Shown here one piece after another: positions 60,756 through 64,000 of a stretch of 64,000 nt of DNA. The first letter of the stretch is position 1. The number at the start of each line of letters is the position of its first letter. The notes beneath the pieces were generated by a model. The model was not told where the DNA came from, did no database searches, and was given only the letters and a program-made list of their open reading frames with translations. The stretch is taken from NCBI RefSeq assembly GCF_007830735.1, contig NZ_VLLN01000001.1, positions 186,001 to 250,000 on the forward strand. Direction: 5' to 3'. Made by a program: the position numbers and the translations under genes. This stretch comes from Geobacter argillaceus. Lineage in GTDB: Bacteria > Desulfobacterota > Desulfuromonadia > Geobacterales > DSM-12255.

Positions 60756-63242
60756 TTACTTGCTGATGCTCACCCAGGTCACTTCCGACCCGGTGGCAAT
60801 GGTATTGAGAGACTGCTCGCCGAAGTGATACGGTGCGAATACCACCCCCTGTGGCAGCCGGACCCCTACCCTGGCTTTGAGCCTGAGCTCACCGCTCGCG
60901 GCCTTGACGGTAACCAGATCACCATCGACGATGGACAGTGCCTTGGCATCTTCACGCCCCAGTTCCACGTAGGGATCGGCGCATACGTGCATCGGACCCT
61001 CCCCGAAGCGGGACATGGTACCGTTGTGGTAGAGGGCACTACCGCCGACCAGGGCGAATTTGCCGCTCTCGGTTGATGGCTGTGAGCCTTTGACCACAAT
61101 AAACCGCGGCGAGCACTTCACGTCATACACCGCACCGGCGTCTCCCAGCCCGGCCAGGGTCAGCCCGGCGTAGGCAGGTACCTCGGCAGCAATGGCGGCA
61201 AATGCTTCTGCCGGTGTCGAGAAGGGCTGTTCGGCACCAAGTTTGGCAGACAGTGCCGTAAAGATGTCAAAGTCGCTCCGCGCTTCCGCCAGCGGCTTGA
61301 TGGCTCTGTTTACCCGCTGCACGGCCCGGCCGACGCTGGTGAAGGTACCGTCCTTTTCCGCAAAGGAGCAGGCCGGCAGCACCACATGGGCCTTCCGGGC
61401 GGTCTCGGTCAGGAACAGGTCCTGGACAACCAGGAACTCGACCTTGTCCAGTGCTGACTCGACCTGCTTGCGATCCGGATAGGCAACCACCGGGTTTTCG
61501 CCGGCGATGTACAGGGTCTTGACGTTGCCGCTTGCGCAGCCGTTGAGGATCGCCCGGGCACCCTTGGCGGGGTCGGCCGGATAGAGTCCCAGATCAACGG
61601 CACCCTGGCTGTTGTTCTTCTCGGCCATGACCAGCAGACCGGACCCTTCCTTGCCGAGTTTCCCGGTGAGAATCGCCAGGTTGGCCACTGCCTGCGCAAG
61701 CTCCTTGCCGTGCCCGACGTAGGCGAGACCGATGGGGAGCAGTATGAGGGCCTTTTCGGCCTTGGCGTAATCGGCCGCCAGCGACTTGATCTCTTCGGCG
61801 GAAACACCGCAAGCCGCGGCAACAGTTTCCGGGGCGTACTCGGCCAGTGAGGCCGTCAACGCTTCGAATCCCGGGATCGACTGGGCAGAGGCATCGGCCA
61901 GCCCGGCGTCGATGATCGCCTTGGCAACTGCATTGACCAGCAGGAGCTCGGTACCCGGCTTGTGGACGTATGTCTGGGCCTTGGGCAGTTTGCTCAGTTT
62001 CCCCCTCTTGTCGGAAAGGATGCGCAGATCAACGTCCTTGCGCTTGACCCCCAGGTTGATCTCGAAACCGATGACCGGATGGGTTTCGTAGGCATCGGTC
62101 TTGATCACCAAGAGCAGGTTGGTCTTCTGGATGTCGGTTATAACTGACGGTGACGCAGTCTGGCCCAGGCTCTGCTTAAGCCCTTCAGTAAGGGCGGCAT
62201 GGGCATACCCGGCGGAGTGATCTACCGCCTCGATCCCCAGAGCGCCGCCAAAGAACTTCTTGGCGAGGAACAGTTCCTCGTTTGTCAGACGCGGCGAAAC
62301 CAGTGCCGCTGCCGAGGCGGGATTCTGACGTGCCGCCTGCAGACGCTCGGCAATGACGCCCAGAGCCTCTTCCCAGCTGGCTGCCACCAGAGAATTCCCC
62401 TTGCGGATGAGCGGGGTCTTGAGCCGCTGGTCACTGTTGACGAACTGGTACGCAAACCGGCCGCGGGTACAGAGCTGACCGTTGTGGAACCCCTGGTCTT
62501 CATCATAAATGGTGGTCATGACTTGATTGTCCTTGACCCCCAGGGTGAGCTGACAGCCGGTGCCGCAGTAGGAGCAGACGCTCTTGACCTTGTTCAGTGC
62601 CCACCAGCGGGCCTTGAACTTGAACGGACGGGCGATGAGAGCGCCCACCGGACAGACCGATACGCAGGAGCCGCAGTACTCGCAATCCAGCTTGCCGTCG
62701 TACGGCGTGCCGATCTTTGCCTCGATGCCACGGTTGATGAAGGAATATGCACCAAAGGAGACGATCTCGTCGCAGATCCGCGAACACTTGCCGCAGTGGA
62801 TGCAGCGGTTCTGATCGCGCTCCAGTAGCGGGTTCTCGTAGTCGATCGGCCAGGCAAACTTCTCGTCGACAAAGTGGTTGCTGTTGACCTTGTACTCGTA
62901 GGTCAGGTTCTGCAGGTCGCAGTCACCGGCGGCGTCGCAAACCGGACAATCGATCGGGTGCTTGAGGAGCAGGAGCTCCAGCACCAGCTTGCGTGCCTTG
63001 ACGATCTCGTCCGTGGTGGTGCGGACGATCATCCCTTCGCTGACCGGCGTGGTGCAGGCCGGGATCAGACGCCCCTTCATCTGCTCCACTTCCACCAGAC
63101 ACATCCGGCAGCCGCCGAACGGATGCAACTTCTTGTCGTGGCAGAGGATCGGAATCCTGATGCCCACCGATTTTGCGGCGTCAAAGATGGTGAAGTCCCT
63201 CGGGACCGTTACCTGCTTATCGTCTACTGTCAGATTTACCAT
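60756..63242 (-). CDS. nuoG: NADH-quinone oxidoreductase subunit G
   Basis: An 828-residue iron-sulfur subunit. An N-terminal [2Fe-2S] domain has HPFGGCRMCLVEVE, then HPIDCPVCDAAGDCDLQ, a His-coordinated [4Fe-4S] site. RCIHCGKCSRICDE and CEYCGSCVSVCP give further ferredoxin-like clusters, and VCSYCGTGCQLTLG starts a molybdopterin-oxidoreductase-like domain that carries no visible catalytic residue. It transfers electrons between NuoF and NuoI. It follows nuoF by 30 bases. Confidence 0.95.
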   Translation of the reverse strand: MVNLTVDDKQVTVPRDFTIFDAAKSVGIRIPILCHDKKLHPFGGCRMCLVEVEQMKGRLIPACTTPVSEGMIVRTTTDEIVKARKLVLELLLLKHPIDCPVCDAAGDCDLQNLTYEYKVNSNHFVDEKFAWPIDYENPLLERDQNRCIHCGKCSRICDEIVSFGAYSFINRGIEAKIGTPYDGKLDCEYCGSCVSVCPVGALIARPFKFKARWWALNKVKSVCSYCGTGCQLTLGVKDNQVMTTIYDEDQGFHNGQLCTRGRFAYQFVNSDQRLKTPLIRKGNSLVAASWEEALGVIAERLQAARQNPASAAALVSPRLTNEELFLAKKFFGGALGIEAVDHSAGYAHAALTEGLKQSLGQTASPSVITDIQKTNLLLVIKTDAYETHPVIGFEINLGVKRKDVDLRILSDKRGKLSKLPKAQTYVHKPGTELLLVNAVAKAIIDAGLADASAQSIPGFEALTASLAEYAPETVAAACGVSAEEIKSLAADYAKAEKALILLPIGLAYVGHGKELAQAVANLAILTGKLGKEGSGLLVMAEKNNSQGAVDLGLYPADPAKGARAILNGCASGNVKTLYIAGENPVVAYPDRKQVESALDKVEFLVVQDLFLTETARKAHVVLPACSFAEKDGTFTSVGRAVQRVNRAIKPLAEARSDFDIFTALSAKLGAEQPFSTPAEAFAAIAAEVPAYAGLTLAGLGDAGAVYDVKCSPRFIVVKGSQPSTESGKFALVGGSALYHNGTMSRFGEGPMHVCADPYVELGREDAKALSIVDGDLVTVKAASGELRLKARVGVRLPQGVVFAPYHFGEQSLNTIATGSEVTWVSISK

Positions 63243-63272
63243 CGCGACCTCTGTTCCCTCGGATCTTGAATG

Positions 63273-64000
63273 CTACTCAATGGCCATGAAACGACAGGCA
63301 TCGTAGCAGGATTTGCACTTTGTGCACTTCTCCTTGTCAAGGAAGGCGATCTGCCCCTTTTCCCAGACAATGGCATCTACCGGACAGGCCTTGAAGCAGG
63401 CGCCGCACTTGACGCACTTATCCTCCACCACCTGCCACAGGAGCAGCTCCTTGCAGCAGTTGGACGGACAGCGCTTGTCGTTGATGTGGGCCTCGTACTC
63501 GTGGCGGAAATACTTAATGGTGGAGAGGATCGGGTTCGGCGCCGTCTGACCGAGACCGCAGAGGGAGGCCTTCTTGATCGTCATCCCCATCTCCTGCAGG
63601 GTTTCGATGTCGGCCATCTCGCCACGACCTTCGGTGATCCGCTCCAGGATATCCAGCATCGCCTTCAGACCGATCCGGCACGGTACGCACTTGCCGCACG
63701 ACTCCATCCTGGTGAAGCTGAGGAAGAAGCGGGCCACGTCCACCATGCAGGTGGTTTCGTCCATGACGACCAGCCCCCCGGAGCCCATCATGGCGCCGGC
63801 CTTGATCAGCGAATCGTAGTCAACCGGGGTATCGAGGATCTCGCCGGGGATACAGCCGCCCGACGGCCCGCCGGCCTGAACGGCCTTGAACTTCCGGTTG
63901 TTGAGGATACCGCCGCAGACATCATAAATGACCTGACGGACCGACATCCCGGCCGGGACTTCGACAAGGCCGGTATGCTTCACCTTGCCGGTAACGGCGA
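63273..64000 (-). CDS. nuoF: NADH-quinone oxidoreductase subunit F (partial, 5' end off the window)
   Basis: The C-terminal about 242 residues are present; the protein begins to the right of the window. [15 protein letters not shown] follows the FMN domain, and [12 protein letters not shown] holds the N3 [4Fe-4S] cluster. After this normal end is an extra ferredoxin domain with two more cluster motifs, [12 protein letters not shown] and [12 protein letters not shown]. The tail is typical of NuoF in Geobacter-like and HndC/HoxF-type enzymes rather than of E. coli. It would oxidise NADH and may accept electrons from, or pass them to, ferredoxin. Confidence 0.93.
   Translation of the reverse strand, partial: AVTGKVKHTGLVEVPAGMSVRQVIYDVCGGILNNRKFKAVQAGGPSGGCIPGEILDTPVDYDSLIKAGAMMGSGGLVVMDETTCMVDVARFFLSFTRMESCGKCVPCRIGLKAMLDILERITEGRGEMADIETLQEMGMTIKKASLCGLGQTAPNPILSTIKYFRHEYEAHINDKRCPSNCCKELLLWQVVEDKCVKCGACFKACPVDAIVWEKGQIAFLDKEKCTKCKSCYDACRFMAIE

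Overview
The window looks like a chromosomal segment of a GC-rich Geobacter-type bacterium (Desulfuromonadia). This is inferred from gene content: a complex I operon whose NuoF carries an extra two-cluster ferredoxin tail, small c-type haem proteins with CxxCH motifs, a sigma-54 activator beside a sigma-54 promoter, chemotaxis and cyclic-di-GMP genes, and an Mla lipid transporter. I saw no rRNA, tRNA, CRISPR array, intact transposase or prophage gene.

Layout. 0-8.7 kb: the end of a mercuric-reductase-like flavoprotein, comM, a DUF327 gene, trxB, an outer-membrane protein, a zinc exporter, threonine ammonia-lyase, a toxin-antitoxin pair (RelB/DinJ-like plus PIN), a decayed regulator fragment and a TIGR04282 glycosyltransferase. 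8.7-17.5 kb: a leftward block lon-mlaE-mlaF-mlaD-queC-folE2 with an ABC-F gene upstream. 17.6-23.1 kb, rightward: RNase E/G, an outer-membrane protein, a fluoride channel with a DUF190 partner, a small membrane protein and fabH. 23.1-32.3 kb: a chemotaxis operon cheW-cheA-cheR-HDOD-cheB-methyltransferase, divergent from a sigma-54 response regulator, which is followed by a lytic transglycosylase behind a good sigma-54 promoter. 32.3-37.3 kb: a monohaem cytochrome with a ferritin-like protein, tcdA-tatD-pilZ, and prfC. 37.4-40.8 kb is an accessory patch: a frameshifted SWIM/HTH gene and two PIN toxin-antitoxin modules, each with a palindromic operator, flanking a relic structured-RNA stretch. 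40.8-53.1 kb: a SNF2 helicase, an AEC transporter, an Old Yellow Enzyme homologue, pyruvate kinase, a dihaem lipoprotein, a patatin lipase, a FecR-domain protein and a cyclic-di-GMP operon. 53.2-64 kb: nuoF(partial)-G-H-I-J-K-L-M-N, leftward, ending in a terminator.

The least expected signal is a family of degenerate 7-bp tandem repeats between 2.4 and 15.9 kb. The arrays sit on gene boundaries and supply stop codons (trxB, folE2, queC), lie over the likely start of a transporter, encode the N-terminal extension of FolE2 and form a linker inside an ABC-F protein. Other points of interest are a cluster of DnaA-box sequences with no replication genes nearby, the sigma-54 activator/promoter pair, a CheA without a P2 domain, a chemotaxis-linked methyltransferase of unknown target and a PilZ-like protein with a degraded binding motif encoded next to a diguanylate cyclase.
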